The translations under genes were made by a program, and so were the position numbers. A model generated the notes under the pieces. The model did not search any database, was not told where the DNA came from, and worked only from the letters and a program-made list of their open reading frames with translations. Positions 45,627-52,321 of a stretch of 64,000 nt of DNA are shown here, piece after piece. Source of the DNA: Kribbella qitaiheensis (GTDB lineage Bacteria; Actinomycetota; Actinomycetes; Propionibacteriales; Kribbellaceae); contig NZ_CP043661.1 in assembly GCF_014217565.1 (NCBI RefSeq), positions 7,006,001 to 7,070,000 of the forward strand, read 5' to 3'. Position 1 is the first letter of the stretch, and each line of letters opens with the position of its first letter.

Positions 45627-45670
45627 CCCCGCCCAGAGCCGTCGAGGCGCTCTGGCCTTGACCAGAGCCG

Positions 45671-46219
45671 TCAGGCGTCGTCGGCTGGGTCGTAGCGGTA
45701 GTACTCGTGGGTGCCGTGGGGAGTGTTCGGTACGCCGGTGAGGGCTTCGATGACCATCGCGTGCGTGATCACCAGGAGCGGGCCGTCCGTACTCGCGGTG
45801 TGCCGGGCCAGTACGGCACGAGCCCGCTCACGGACCCTGGACAGCGGCTCCCACGGCCGCGGAACGCCTTCCGGCCATTCCCCGCCGTACGCGTCGAACT
45901 CGGCCCTGGCAGCCCGTACGTCGGCTGTGCCGCGCCAGGAGCCCGTGCTGTCCGGCAACCAGTCGCGCAGGTCGTAGTCGACCCGTACGCCGAGCGCCAG
46001 GCGGTGGCCGATGATCGCGGCGCTCTGCAGGGCCCGGGTGAAGGGCGAACTGACCAGGTACGTCGCGCCGATTCCGCTGAGCAGGTCCGCCAGGGCCTCG
46101 GCCTGCTTCGTGCCGTCGGAGCTGAGTGGTGCGGTGTCCGCGGCCATACCGGGCCAGCCCCGGCTGTCGACGGGTGTGTAGTCCGGCTCACCGTGCCGGA
46201 CCAGGTAGATCTGTGTCAC
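45671..46219 (-). CDS. Histidine phosphatase (phosphoglycerate mutase-like) protein
   Basis: The catalytic RHG motif is right at the start (TQIYLVRHGEPDYT), and the second catalytic His is in LLVITHAMVIEAL. The YLVSSPFTRALQSA and LRDWLPDSTGSWRG regions are typical. From GTG 46219 the length is 182 residues, normal for the family. An in-frame ATG at 46327 with GGGAG upstream would add 36 residues and cannot be excluded. These enzymes remove phosphate from sugars, nucleotides or proteins. The substrate here is unknown. Confidence 0.85.
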   Translation of the reverse strand: MTQIYLVRHGEPDYTPVDSRGWPGMAADTAPLSSDGTKQAEALADLLSGIGATYLVSSPFTRALQSAAIIGHRLALGVRVDYDLRDWLPDSTGSWRGTADVRAARAEFDAYGGEWPEGVPRPWEPLSRVRERARAVLARHTASTDGPLLVITHAMVIEALTGVPNTPHGTHEYYRYDPADDA

Positions 46220-46432
46220 GAGCCCAGTTCTACCTGACAAACCAGCCAGCCGCTGGTCGGTCAGTGGTGTCGTCCAGTACGGGTCGAGGGTGGGCAGCAA
46301 GCGCGGCCGGTCGGCAGTGAGGTCCATGGCGGTGGCTCCCGTGCGGTTGTGGAACGGCGGTTGGTAGCTAGCTCTCGGCGGACGGGCCGAGGTGCGGGTC
46401 GGGCGGGTTGGGTCGGTGTGAGCGGGTACGGG

Positions 46433-46825
46433 TCAGCGGAGGTGGCGGGCGGCGGCCCAGCCGCGGGGGTGCTGGGTGGGGAGGCCCGACGGGTCGGCGA
46501 CGCCGGTCGGCGGGCGAACGTTGTGGGAGGCACCGAACAGGTGGTCGAGGTCGGTGTCGGGCGTCGGCAGTTGCTCGTCGCGGCGCTCACGACTTAACTC
46601 CGCTGGTGGGTCGGGCTCCAGCCAGCGGACCTCGGTCGCGCCCTGGTGGCCGTGGACGGCGAGGACGGAATCAAGATCCGGCCAGACGGCTGTCGCGGGG
46701 TTGTTGCCCCGCCAGCGCAATGCCACCGAGCCGTCGGTGAACACACAGCCCTCGGCCACCACACCGGTCCCGGACACACCGCTGAGGTCGTGGTACCTGA
46801 CGAGTTCGAACGTCCGCGGCCTCAC
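46433..46825 (-). CDS. Conserved actinomycete hypothetical protein
   Basis: A 130-residue protein. The first 75 residues (TFELVRYHDLSGVSGTGVVA, GSVALRWRGNNPATAVWPDL, DSVLAVHGHQGATEVRWLE) match a small family I recall as widespread in actinomycetes, with no known function. The rest is a variable tail. It starts at ATG 46825. The phosphatase gene is downstream on the same strand. Upstream are two 19-bp direct repeats. Confidence 0.7.
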   Translation of the reverse strand: MRPRTFELVRYHDLSGVSGTGVVAEGCVFTDGSVALRWRGNNPATAVWPDLDSVLAVHGHQGATEVRWLEPDPPAELSRERRDEQLPTPDTDLDHLFGASHNVRPPTGVADPSGLPTQHPRGWAAARHLR

Positions 46826-46877
46826 TGCAAACCCCTTAGAACCTCAACATGGTCGTTGCGACCCTCAACGACGAATG

Positions 46878-46954
46878 GGTGGCCGCAGTTACACCGAGGT
46901 GGCGGATGGCGAGGTTAGGGAAGGCGGGATGGGGAGGTGGCCGCAGTTACACCG
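46878..46954. repeat. Two 19-bp direct repeats
   Basis: GGTGGCCGCAGTTACACCG occurs at 46878-46896 and 46936-46954, exactly 58 bases apart. They lie in the 183-base gap between the hypothetical gene (minus) and the DAHP synthase leader (plus), so they could be regulator sites for either. Confidence 0.6.
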
Positions 46955-47008
46955 GGGGTGATGAAGGTCAGGCTGGGGAGGGTGGGAGTGGGTGATATCG
47001 TCTGCTGG

Positions 47009-47077
47009 GTGAAGCGTTGTTATTGGCGGTTTTTTGAGTGGCCGGCTGTGGTGCCGGGCGACTCAGCCGATTGCTGA
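47009..47077 (+). CDS. Aromatic-rich leader peptide of the DAHP synthase gene
   Basis: GTG 47009 opens a 22-codon frame beginning M-K-R-C-Y-W-R-F-F-E-W-P: one Tyr, two Phe and two Trp among residues 5-11, then a stop at 47075. A TATCGT hexamer at 46996-47001 could be the -10 box, placing the start of the message at or near the GTG (leaderless). The hairpin TCAGC/GCTGA follows at 47063, and a terminator at 47106. This is the arrangement of ribosome-mediated attenuation: ribosomes stalling for lack of aromatic aminoacyl-tRNA would favour antitermination. Confidence 0.75.
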   Translation: MKRCYWRFFEWPAVVPGDSADC

Positions 47078-47105
47078 CGCCTGACCAAGTACCAGAGCCG
47101 GCTCG

Positions 47106-47134
47106 AGGCAAGGACATTCGTCCTTGCCTTTTCT
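47106..47134 (+). terminator. Attenuator terminator before the DAHP synthase gene
   Basis: Arms 47106-47115 (AGGCAAGGAC) and 47120-47129 are perfect complements around ATTC, followed by TTTCTC. It lies 29 bases after the leader-peptide stop and 68 bases before the gene. Confidence 0.82.
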
Positions 47135-47196
47135 CATTCGCAGCCGGCGCTGTCCACGGGAACGACCGCGGGATATCCGGCGGAAAGGTTCCCCAG

Positions 47197-47718
47197 ATGA
47201 ACACCCTCCCTCAGCAGGCGACCGGCGCGGTCGTGGACAGAAGGATCGAGAAGACCGTCCCGCTGATCACGCCATTGGCCCTGCACGACGAGCTGCCGAT
47301 GACCGACCAGCTGGCCGAGGCCGTGGTCGCCGGCCGGCAGGCCGTCACCGACGTGCTGAACGGCACCGACGACCGCCTGCTCGTTGTCGTCGGCCCCTGT
47401 TCGGTGCACGACGCCAAGGCAGCGCTCGAGTACGCCGAACGACTCAAGCCCATCGCCGAGCGACTCTCCGACGGTCTGCTCGTCGTGATGCGCGTGTACT
47501 TCGAGAAGCCGCGCTCCACCCTCGGCTGGAAGGGCCTGATCAACGATCCCGACCTCGACGGCTCCGGCGACGTGAACAAGGGCCTGAGGACCGCTCGCGC
47601 CCTGCTGCTCGAAGTACTGGCCAAGGGTCTCCCGGTCGGTTGTGAGTTCCTCGACCCGATCACTCCGCAGTACATCGCGGACACGGTCTCTTCTTCAAGG
47701 GAGCGGTGGGCGGCGTGA
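47197..47718 (+). pseudogene. aroG: DAHP synthase (class I, AroG type), 3' half missing
   Basis: It would condense phosphoenolpyruvate and erythrose-4-phosphate, the first shikimate-pathway step. ATG 47197 has GGAAAGG eleven bases upstream. The N-terminal half is intact: LLVVVGPCSVHDAKAALEYA, VVMRVYFEKPRSTLGWKGLI, NDPDLDGSGDVNKGL and GCEFLDPITPQYIADTVS. The family then reads WGAIGARTTESQ. Here it becomes SSRERWAA and stops, so about 170-180 residues are lost. The break coincides with the left edge of the AICE-like region. Insertion, not decay, is the best explanation, and the 3' part should lie beyond the right edge of the window. Confidence 0.8.
47682..47700. other. Predicted attachment site attL
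   Basis: DAHP synthase coding sequence is recognisable up to GACACGGTCTC and foreign after it. The crossover should lie in or next to these bases. Serine integrases need only a 2-bp shared core, so the exact position cannot be fixed without the other end. Confidence 0.5.
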
Positions 47719-47897
47719 CGCGAAGTGATGCGGTGATGATCCGGCTGGAGGCCGCGAAGCTCACGGGGCAGTCGATCCTTGCAGCTGAGCACGAGGCTCT
47801 CTACCTATGGCGCAAGGACCTGGAGGAACGCCGCGAGGTTGTTGTGTTCGATCCGGTAAAAGGCTTCTCACGACGCTCAGTCCCGGAGAATCGCTAG
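47715..47897 (+). CDS. Small protein at the left end of the element
   Basis: A frame of 60 codons starts at GTG 47715 (GTG 47706 is alternative), with AAGGGAG about 12 bases upstream, and ends at 47897. The product (AVMIRLEAAKLTGQSILAAE, EALYLWRKDLEERREVV) is charged and helical, with base composition less GC-rich than the chromosome. I recognise no family. Its position next to attL would fit a recombination directionality factor, but that is speculation. It could also be a remnant. Confidence 0.35.
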   Translation: MTRSDAVMIRLEAAKLTGQSILAAEHEALYLWRKDLEERREVVVFDPVKGFSRRSVPENR

Positions 47898-48057
47898 CTG
47901 AAATCTCCCTATGTTCCAGCCCTCAGTCGGCCGGGTGCCGATGGCTGGAACATAGAGCGATTTGGCTAGGGCCGGGTCCGTGATGATGGCGGCGATCCCG
48001 AGCCAGGCCCAGGCCCAGTGCCAGGACTGGTCGGTGGTGAGGGTGCATTTGGAGTCC

Positions 48058-48159
48058 GCCGGGACAGCCGGGACAGGTGTTGCTGGGAGGTGTCCCGGCT
48101 CCGGGCATACAAAACCGCAGGTCACAGCGCTGCCGGGACAGCAGGGACAGCCGGGACAC
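48058..48159. repeat. Cluster of GCCGGGACA-type repeats, left end of the element
   Basis: About six copies of (G)CCGGGACAG/C occur in both orientations within 100 bases (for example 48058, 48068, inverted at 48091, 48132, 48151). The same unit is clustered at 62351-62479 near the other end. They look like iterons or binding sites for an element protein. The surrounding 47898-48385 has no other feature. Confidence 0.7.
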
Positions 48160-48385
48160 CTTCCGAGTACGACAGGCGCTCTCCGCCCGCATAGAAGCCT
48201 GTCAGCTAGCTCCTGTGGATAACCGCCGTTTGGCCAGCGCGACTCGTGCCAGACTTGTAGTCAGATCCGATGAGGTCACCCTCGCGGATCCTGGCCAAGC
48301 CTGAAGGCGTGGGAGGGAGCGGCCTCGGAAGGCTGCCGGGTCGCCAGGTTTGAGGCCATTGAGAAGGTCGAGAATTTCCCCAAAC

Positions 48386-48432
48386 AAAGGCCGGCCCCCG
48401 TTCGATTCAGGCGAACGGGGGCCGGCCTTTTG
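48386..48432. terminator. 19-bp perfect hairpin before the cutA stop
   Basis: Arms 48386-48404 and 48412-48430 are exact complements around a 7-base loop, with A-runs and T-runs on the outer sides, so it can work in both directions. Confidence 0.88.
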
Positions 48433-48453
48433 AGTTGAAGGATGGCGCGGGTA

Positions 48454-48777
48454 TTAGCGGGTCTGTTCGGTGATCCAGCTGAGGTAGGCGTCTGATCCAT
48501 CGGTGATTGGAAGGAAAATCAGTTCGGGCACCTCGCCGCTGTGATGCTCATCCAGCCAGTTGACCAGGTCATCGCGCTTGTCTGTTGCGGTCTTAATCCA
48601 CAACTGCCACTCGGGTTCGGTCCAGACCTTCTCTTGCCACCGGTATACGGCTGTTATCGGCGAGGAGATTTGGACGCAGGCGGCCAAGCGAGCATCGACT
48701 AGGCCTTGAGCAAGCTTGCTCGCCTCTTCTGCCGTGGGTGTCGTCGTGAGTGCAACCACATGATCAGTTGGCGTCAT
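48454..48777 (-). CDS. cutA: CutA1-like divalent-cation tolerance protein
   Basis: The 107-residue protein has the CutA1 core: VALTTTPTAEEASKLAQGLV, RLAACVQISSPITAVYRWQ, WTEPEWQLWIKTATDK and VPELIFLPITDGSDAYLSWI. CutA forms trimers with a ferredoxin-like fold; its role in metal tolerance is debated. Here it is translationally linked to the upstream repressor gene (14-base overlap), inside the element. A housekeeping-type protein is unusual as AICE cargo. Its codon use is less GC-rich than that of the transfer operon. Confidence 0.88.
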   Translation of the reverse strand: MTPTDHVVALTTTPTAEEASKLAQGLVDARLAACVQISSPITAVYRWQEKVWTEPEWQLWIKTATDKRDDLVNWLDEHHSGEVPELIFLPITDGSDAYLSWITEQTR

Positions 48778-49483
48778 CGCTAAGTCCTTCGGTCGGGGGA
48801 ACCATCCGCAATGCGGTAGCTCCCACTGTCTTCTTCAGTTGTGCGATTTGTGCACGGGCCTCGTCCTCGCTCCGTGCTAGAACGCCCCAGCCGGACACCA
48901 CATTCCCGTCGTGGCTGAGGCCAGTCCACATTCCCAAGGCGTTAATGCCGTGGTTGTGCAGGACGAAGTAGAGCGTTCCCTTGGAATTGACCGCGCCGTC
49001 TTCGGCCGCGTACCAGCCTAATAGAACCTTGTTATCCCAAAGGCGCATTTCGCCGCGCCAGTTATATCCACCCTCGTCTAGGGTGACGCTGCCCCGGGAA
49101 TTTGTTTTGACGTGAATTAGATCGCCTTGTTGCGTCAGCATCACGGTCTGCGAGGTGATTACTTCTTGGCCATGCTGGCTCGTTTGCCAGGCCATCCACC
49201 ATTCGCCGGACAGAGAAATTCGGTGCAGAAGAGTGGCTCCGGCCAGTTCGGTAACTGACACTTTTAGCGCTTCGGCGATTGCAACACCAACCAGCAACAG
49301 CGGCTGCTGCTCGCCCGCTTCGTAGCGGCGGATCTGCCGGATGCCGACGCCGACCTTCTCTGCTAGCTCGGCTTGCGACATCCGGAGCTCAGTGCGTCGC
49401 TTTCGGATCAGCTCTCCGGTGCGGGAGATCTCAGGTGCGCCTCGTACGTCAGGTGCGTCAGGGGATTCAGGGGTGTCGTCCAT
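48764..49483 (-). CDS. XRE-family HTH regulator of the element
   Basis: Residues ~20-75 are a Cro/C1-type HTH (IRKRRTELRMSQAELAEKVG, VGIRQIRRYEAGEQQPLLL). The C-terminal ~150 residues (SGEWWMAWQTSQHGQEVITS, YNWRGEMRLWDNKVLLGWYA) form a beta-rich domain I do not know by name, seen behind HTH domains in similar regulators. ATG 49483 is chosen; the upstream extension is promoter sequence. It is divergent from the transfer operon, with palindromes between them, so it is probably the element's main repressor. Codon use is less GC-rich than its neighbours. Confidence 0.82.
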   Translation of the reverse strand: MDDTPESPDAPDVRGAPEISRTGELIRKRRTELRMSQAELAEKVGVGIRQIRRYEAGEQQPLLLVGVAIAEALKVSVTELAGATLLHRISLSGEWWMAWQTSQHGQEVITSQTVMLTQQGDLIHVKTNSRGSVTLDEGGYNWRGEMRLWDNKVLLGWYAAEDGAVNSKGTLYFVLHNHGINALGMWTGLSHDGNVVSGWGVLARSEDEARAQIAQLKKTVGATALRMVPPTEGLSDDAN

Positions 49484-49498
49484 AGCCCCCAGTCTTGC

Positions 49499-49558
49499 GG
49501 ACCAACTAGTCCTTGACAAGCGGACGCACAAGACCTCATAGTCTGTGACTAATTAGTC
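49499..49558. promoter_or_regulatory. Divergent promoter with two palindromic operators
   Basis: GGACCAACTAGTCC (49499-49512, imperfect) and GACTAATTAGTC (49547-49558, perfect 12-bp palindrome) share the half-site TAGTC. They flank TTGACA at 49513-49518 and CATAGT at 49537-49542 (18-base spacer), a plus-strand promoter for the transfer operon. The XRE protein is the likely binder. Confidence 0.7.
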
Positions 49559-49615
49559 CGGTGGAGGTCTTACTAGACCTCTTCTCCGTACATCGATGAC
49601 TGGGGTGAGCAGACG

Positions 49616-49834
49616 ATGGAGTTGGCGATCTTCGGCTTGGTGCTGTTGGGCGCGCTGGGTGTGATGTGTTGGAAGAAGTGGGCGGCGGTGTTCGTCACGG
49701 TGTTGGGCGTGATGCTCGGGACCACGATTGCGAGTAGCGGCGGGATGCTGCATCAGCCGTCGCAGGACTTCACGAACTGGGTGCGGGCCGGTATCGGCAC
49801 CCTCGGTCACAAGACGTTCGGTGGCCGGTCGTGA
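49616..49834 (+). CDS. Small membrane protein, first gene of the transfer operon
   Basis: A 72-residue protein of two membrane helices (MELAIFGLVLLGALGVMCW, WAAVFVTVLGVMLGTTIA) and a short hydrophilic tail. ATG 49616 lies about 58 bases from the operator region. Similar mini membrane proteins open AICE transfer operons; the role may be in mating-pair or spread functions. Its stop overlaps a GTG at 49831. Confidence 0.65.
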   Translation: MELAIFGLVLLGALGVMCWKKWAAVFVTVLGVMLGTTIASSGGMLHQPSQDFTNWVRAGIGTLGHKTFGGRS

Positions 49835-49861
49835 CGGCCCCGGGTGCTGTGGGGCCGGGTG

Positions 49862-50197
49862 ATGGACGCGCTGTACGCCGCGTCGGACGCCTCGCACCGG
49901 GCGCGGGGCTGGGAGGTCCGCAGGGGCACGTTCGGTGGTCGCCGGTACAGGCCGGACGTGGCCGCGTGGCTGGAGTCGCAGCGCCGGTTGGAGCGGTTCG
50001 GCTCGACGCCCGGCCCGGTCCTGGTGGTCCGCGACGAGGCTGCCGACGTGTTCGACGCGATGCGGTGGACACAGGACGACCTGACGCCGGTACTGCGGGC
50101 GGCGATTGAGCTGGGCCGCCGGGCGGACATCGTGCCTGCGTCCTGGGCCACCCTGCCGGCGGACCGTGTGATCTGTGACGGGCAGGAGGCCGCGTGA
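49862..50197 (+). CDS. AICE hypothetical protein
   Basis: A 111-residue protein (MDALYAASDASHRARGWEVR, FGGRRYRPDVAAWLESQRRL, EAADVFDAMRWTQDDLTPVL), basic then acidic, with no known family. ATG 49862 is used; GTG 49844 is in frame. The only start coupled to the previous stop (GTG 49831) is in another frame and reads TAPGAV. Since nearly every other pair in this operon is coupled, a one-base frameshift in the G/C runs at 49850-49856 may hide the true start. It ends overlapping the next gene. Confidence 0.55.
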   Translation: MDALYAASDASHRARGWEVRRGTFGGRRYRPDVAAWLESQRRLERFGSTPGPVLVVRDEAADVFDAMRWTQDDLTPVLRAAIELGRRADIVPASWATLPADRVICDGQEAA

Positions 50198-50478
50198 TGG
50201 CCGGGTTGCGGATTGACCGGCCGTGCCGGGTACGGCGGGCCGTGGCGGGCTGCTGGGAGTGGACTTGTTTGTGCTCGCCCGCGGTGTGGCCGTGTACGAG
50301 CCGGGAGGCGACGTTCGCCGCCGCGATGGAGGCGGCCGACTCGCACCTGACCGACGCTCATGGCGTCTCGGAGCCGGTGGCGCTGGCGGTCGTGATCGAT
50401 CTGGCCGCGTACCGCACCACGACCCTGGCCGCGCTGGTGGTTGCCGGTGCCCCGCGCGTCGGCGGTGAGGCGGCATGA
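50197..50478 (+). CDS. AICE hypothetical protein
   Basis: A 93-residue protein with several Cys/Trp residues in the first half (GCWEWTCLCSPAVWPC) and a helical second half (LAVVIDLAAYRTTTLAALVV). ATG 50197 overlaps the previous stop by one base; GTG 50194 is also possible. Its end overlaps the next gene by 4 bases. No family recognised. Confidence 0.5.
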   Translation: MAGLRIDRPCRVRRAVAGCWEWTCLCSPAVWPCTSREATFAAAMEAADSHLTDAHGVSEPVALAVVIDLAAYRTTTLAALVVAGAPRVGGEAA

Positions 50479-50840
50479 CCGGCAGGGCGTCGAGCGGTTT
50501 CGACCCGTTCCGGCCGCCGATGGTCGGTGCCGAGACGTGGCAGTCCGCGATAACGCTGGCGGGTTGGCGGTGTGAGTGCACCGGGCAGTGCGGCAAGGGT
50601 CATGTGAAGACCGAGGGGCGCTGCGGGACCGAGCACGGTTCCCTGCACCCGCTGGCCGTGGTCGCCGCTGACCCGGTCCTGTCCCTGCACGCTGTCGTCA
50701 CCGGCGCCGAACTGGTCGCGCTGTGCGCGGGGTGCCAGGCCGGTGCGAAGCGGGCCGCGTTCAAGGCCGCCGAACGGGCCGCCATCGCCCGCACCGACCA
50801 ACTCGACTTGTTCGACCTGACCGGAGGCGATGCCGCGTGA
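50475..50840 (+). CDS. Zinc-binding, HNH-like AICE protein
   Basis: The 121-residue protein has a Cys-rich core, WRCECTGQCGKGHVKTEGRC, then HPLAVV, then VALCAGCQAGAKRAA. The spacing is like a small HNH or zinc-ribbon domain, but I do not see a full HNH catalytic set. The C-terminal helix (KAAERAAIARTDQLDLFDLT) may be a docking tail. It starts at ATG 50475 and ends overlapping the WhiB-like gene. Function unknown. Confidence 0.6.
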   Translation: MTGRASSGFDPFRPPMVGAETWQSAITLAGWRCECTGQCGKGHVKTEGRCGTEHGSLHPLAVVAADPVLSLHAVVTGAELVALCAGCQAGAKRAAFKAAERAAIARTDQLDLFDLTGGDAA

Positions 50841-51301
50841 ACACCCCGAATCTGACCTTGACCCTGATCGGTGCGGTGCCGGTCGTGACGGTGCCGGTGC
50901 GCGACGACGAGGCGACCAAGGCTGTTGTGCGCCACGAGCTCGGGTCGCTGGACGACTTCGACCTGCCGGCCCCGGTCCTGACCCGGTGCCAGGCCAGGGC
51001 TGAGCGGGCGCTGCACGCCGCGATCCGGACCGAGTACGACGACGGCGTGACCGTGCCGTGCCTGACCGATCCGGCGACCTGGGACGCCGACCAGAACCCG
51101 ACCGATTTCCAGATCACGACCGCCGCGCGGTTGTGCCGGACCGCCTGCCCCGTGTTCGACCGGTGCGCCGCGTTCGTGGCGACCGAGCCGCCGGTGTGCG
51201 GAATCGTTGCCGGGCGCTTCATCCCGCACCCCATCGACATGGTCGAGCACCGCGCCGCGAGCCACGCCCGCAAGGACCAGGTCGCCGCCCGCGCGGCCTG
51301 A
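50837..51301 (+). CDS. WhiB-like protein carried by the element
   Basis: GTG 50837 overlaps the previous stop (GTGA). Of 154 residues, the middle part has a WhiB-type pattern: VPCLTDPATWDAD, then LCRTACPVFDRCAAFVATEP and GIVAGRF. The Cys spacing is C...C-x3-C-x5-C, against x2 in standard WhiB, and the WGG turn is replaced by IVAG. So it is a divergent member. Mobile elements and phages of actinomycetes often carry WhiB proteins that alter host transcription. The cluster should be tested, not assumed. Confidence 0.75.
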   Translation: MNTPNLTLTLIGAVPVVTVPVRDDEATKAVVRHELGSLDDFDLPAPVLTRCQARAERALHAAIRTEYDDGVTVPCLTDPATWDADQNPTDFQITTAARLCRTACPVFDRCAAFVATEPPVCGIVAGRFIPHPIDMVEHRAASHARKDQVAARAA

Positions 51302-51331
51302 CTTCACAACTCATCGAAGGAGAAACACGTC

Positions 51332-51514
51332 ATGGCGAAAGACAAGTCCGCAACTGGCAAGTGGCGCAAGGACGTTGACGAGTTCATCGCCGGCGCCTAC
51401 GCGAAGGCGAACAAGCCCGGCGCCAAGTTCACCAAGGCCGACGTGAAGGCGCTGCACGCGCGATTCCACCAGAGCATCGACAACGTCGAGTCCGCGACCA
51501 AACACAAGCGCTAG
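51332..51514 (+). CDS. Small basic AICE protein
   Basis: A 60-residue, Lys-rich, helical protein (MAKDKSATGKWRKDVDEFIA, FTKADVKALHARFHQSID). ATG 51332 has GAAGGAG ten bases upstream, one of the few independent ribosome sites in the operon. No family recognised. Confidence 0.6.
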   Translation: MAKDKSATGKWRKDVDEFIAGAYAKANKPGAKFTKADVKALHARFHQSIDNVESATKHKR

Positions 51515-51557
51515 AACCCGCACTTGCCCGACTGCCTTGTCTGACTGGAGACCGCTG

Positions 51558-51797
51558 ATGAACCGCAAGCGCTACAACACCACCGCACCGCGTGACCTGG
51601 TGCTGCGCGTTGCCGAGGGCACCGACCGCCGATGCGAGGCGTGCGCGGTGCGCCGGACCCGGCGGCGGATGGACGTGGCCGGCGTGGTGTTCGCGATTTG
51701 TGAGTCCTGCGCCCCGGTGCCGGTGATGGCGATTCTCCCGGCCCGCGACGGCGCCAACCAGACCTGTGATCGTACCGACTTCAAGGACGCTGCCTGA
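51558..51797 (+). CDS. Small zinc-ribbon AICE protein
   Basis: A 79-residue protein with two CxxC knuckles: RCEACAVRRTRRRM and FAICESCAPVPVM, a likely zinc ribbon. ATG 51558 has CTGGAG upstream; ATG 51797 of the next gene overlaps its stop (TGATG). It may bind nucleic acid or protein. Function unknown. Confidence 0.6.
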   Translation: MNRKRYNTTAPRDLVLRVAEGTDRRCEACAVRRTRRRMDVAGVVFAICESCAPVPVMAILPARDGANQTCDRTDFKDAA

Positions 51798-52321
51798 TGA
51801 CGCATCCCTTCCCCGCCAAGCCCAAGCTGATTACCAAGACCAGCCCGCTCGATCTGGCGTGGCGGGCACACGACGCCGCCGCCGCGTCGATCGGCAAGGC
51901 AGACACGAAGGCCGGATTCGTTGCCACGCTGGACACCGCGGTCCTGGCCGGAGTGCTGGCAATCGCCGACAAGTCCTCCTCGCCCAAGGCATTTCAAGTG
52001 TTGACGGGCTTGGGTGCTGGGTGTCTCGTGCTCGCGGTCCTATTCGCTGTGACCGTGGTGTTGCCGATCCTGCGGGTTCGGCAGACTCGGCGGCACGCGG
52101 CCGGGAACTGGCTGTACTTCGGTGCCGTGCGCCACCACAGCGCCACTGAGTTGGCCGACCGGCTGACCGGTGAGGACCCGCTGCGCGGGGTGTGTGCGCA
52201 GACCGTGACATTAGCCCGGCTGGCCTGGCTTAAGCACCGCCTGTTGCAGGCGTCGCTGCTGGCCACTGTCGCTGGAATCGCCCTGTTTCTGACTGCCCTG
52301 ATCGCTGGAGGTACCCGGTGA
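51797..52321 (+). CDS. PycTM-like (Pycsar effector family, DUF5706-type) membrane protein
   Basis: The 174-residue protein begins with the family hallmark: ADTKAGFVATLDTAVLAGVL is close to the A/KADTKAxxxLxxNxAxL segment of the PycTM domain, with a membrane helix there. A second helix is FQVLTGLGAGCLVLAVLFAV, then a soluble part and a final helix (LLATVAGIALFLTALIAG). In the Pycsar anti-phage system such proteins are opened by cCMP or cUMP made by a paired cyclase. No cyclase is encoded nearby. It is coupled to both neighbours. Its role here could be defence, or a transfer function sharing the fold. Confidence 0.7.
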   Translation: MTHPFPAKPKLITKTSPLDLAWRAHDAAAASIGKADTKAGFVATLDTAVLAGVLAIADKSSSPKAFQVLTGLGAGCLVLAVLFAVTVVLPILRVRQTRRHAAGNWLYFGAVRHHSATELADRLTGEDPLRGVCAQTVTLARLAWLKHRLLQASLLATVAGIALFLTALIAGGTR

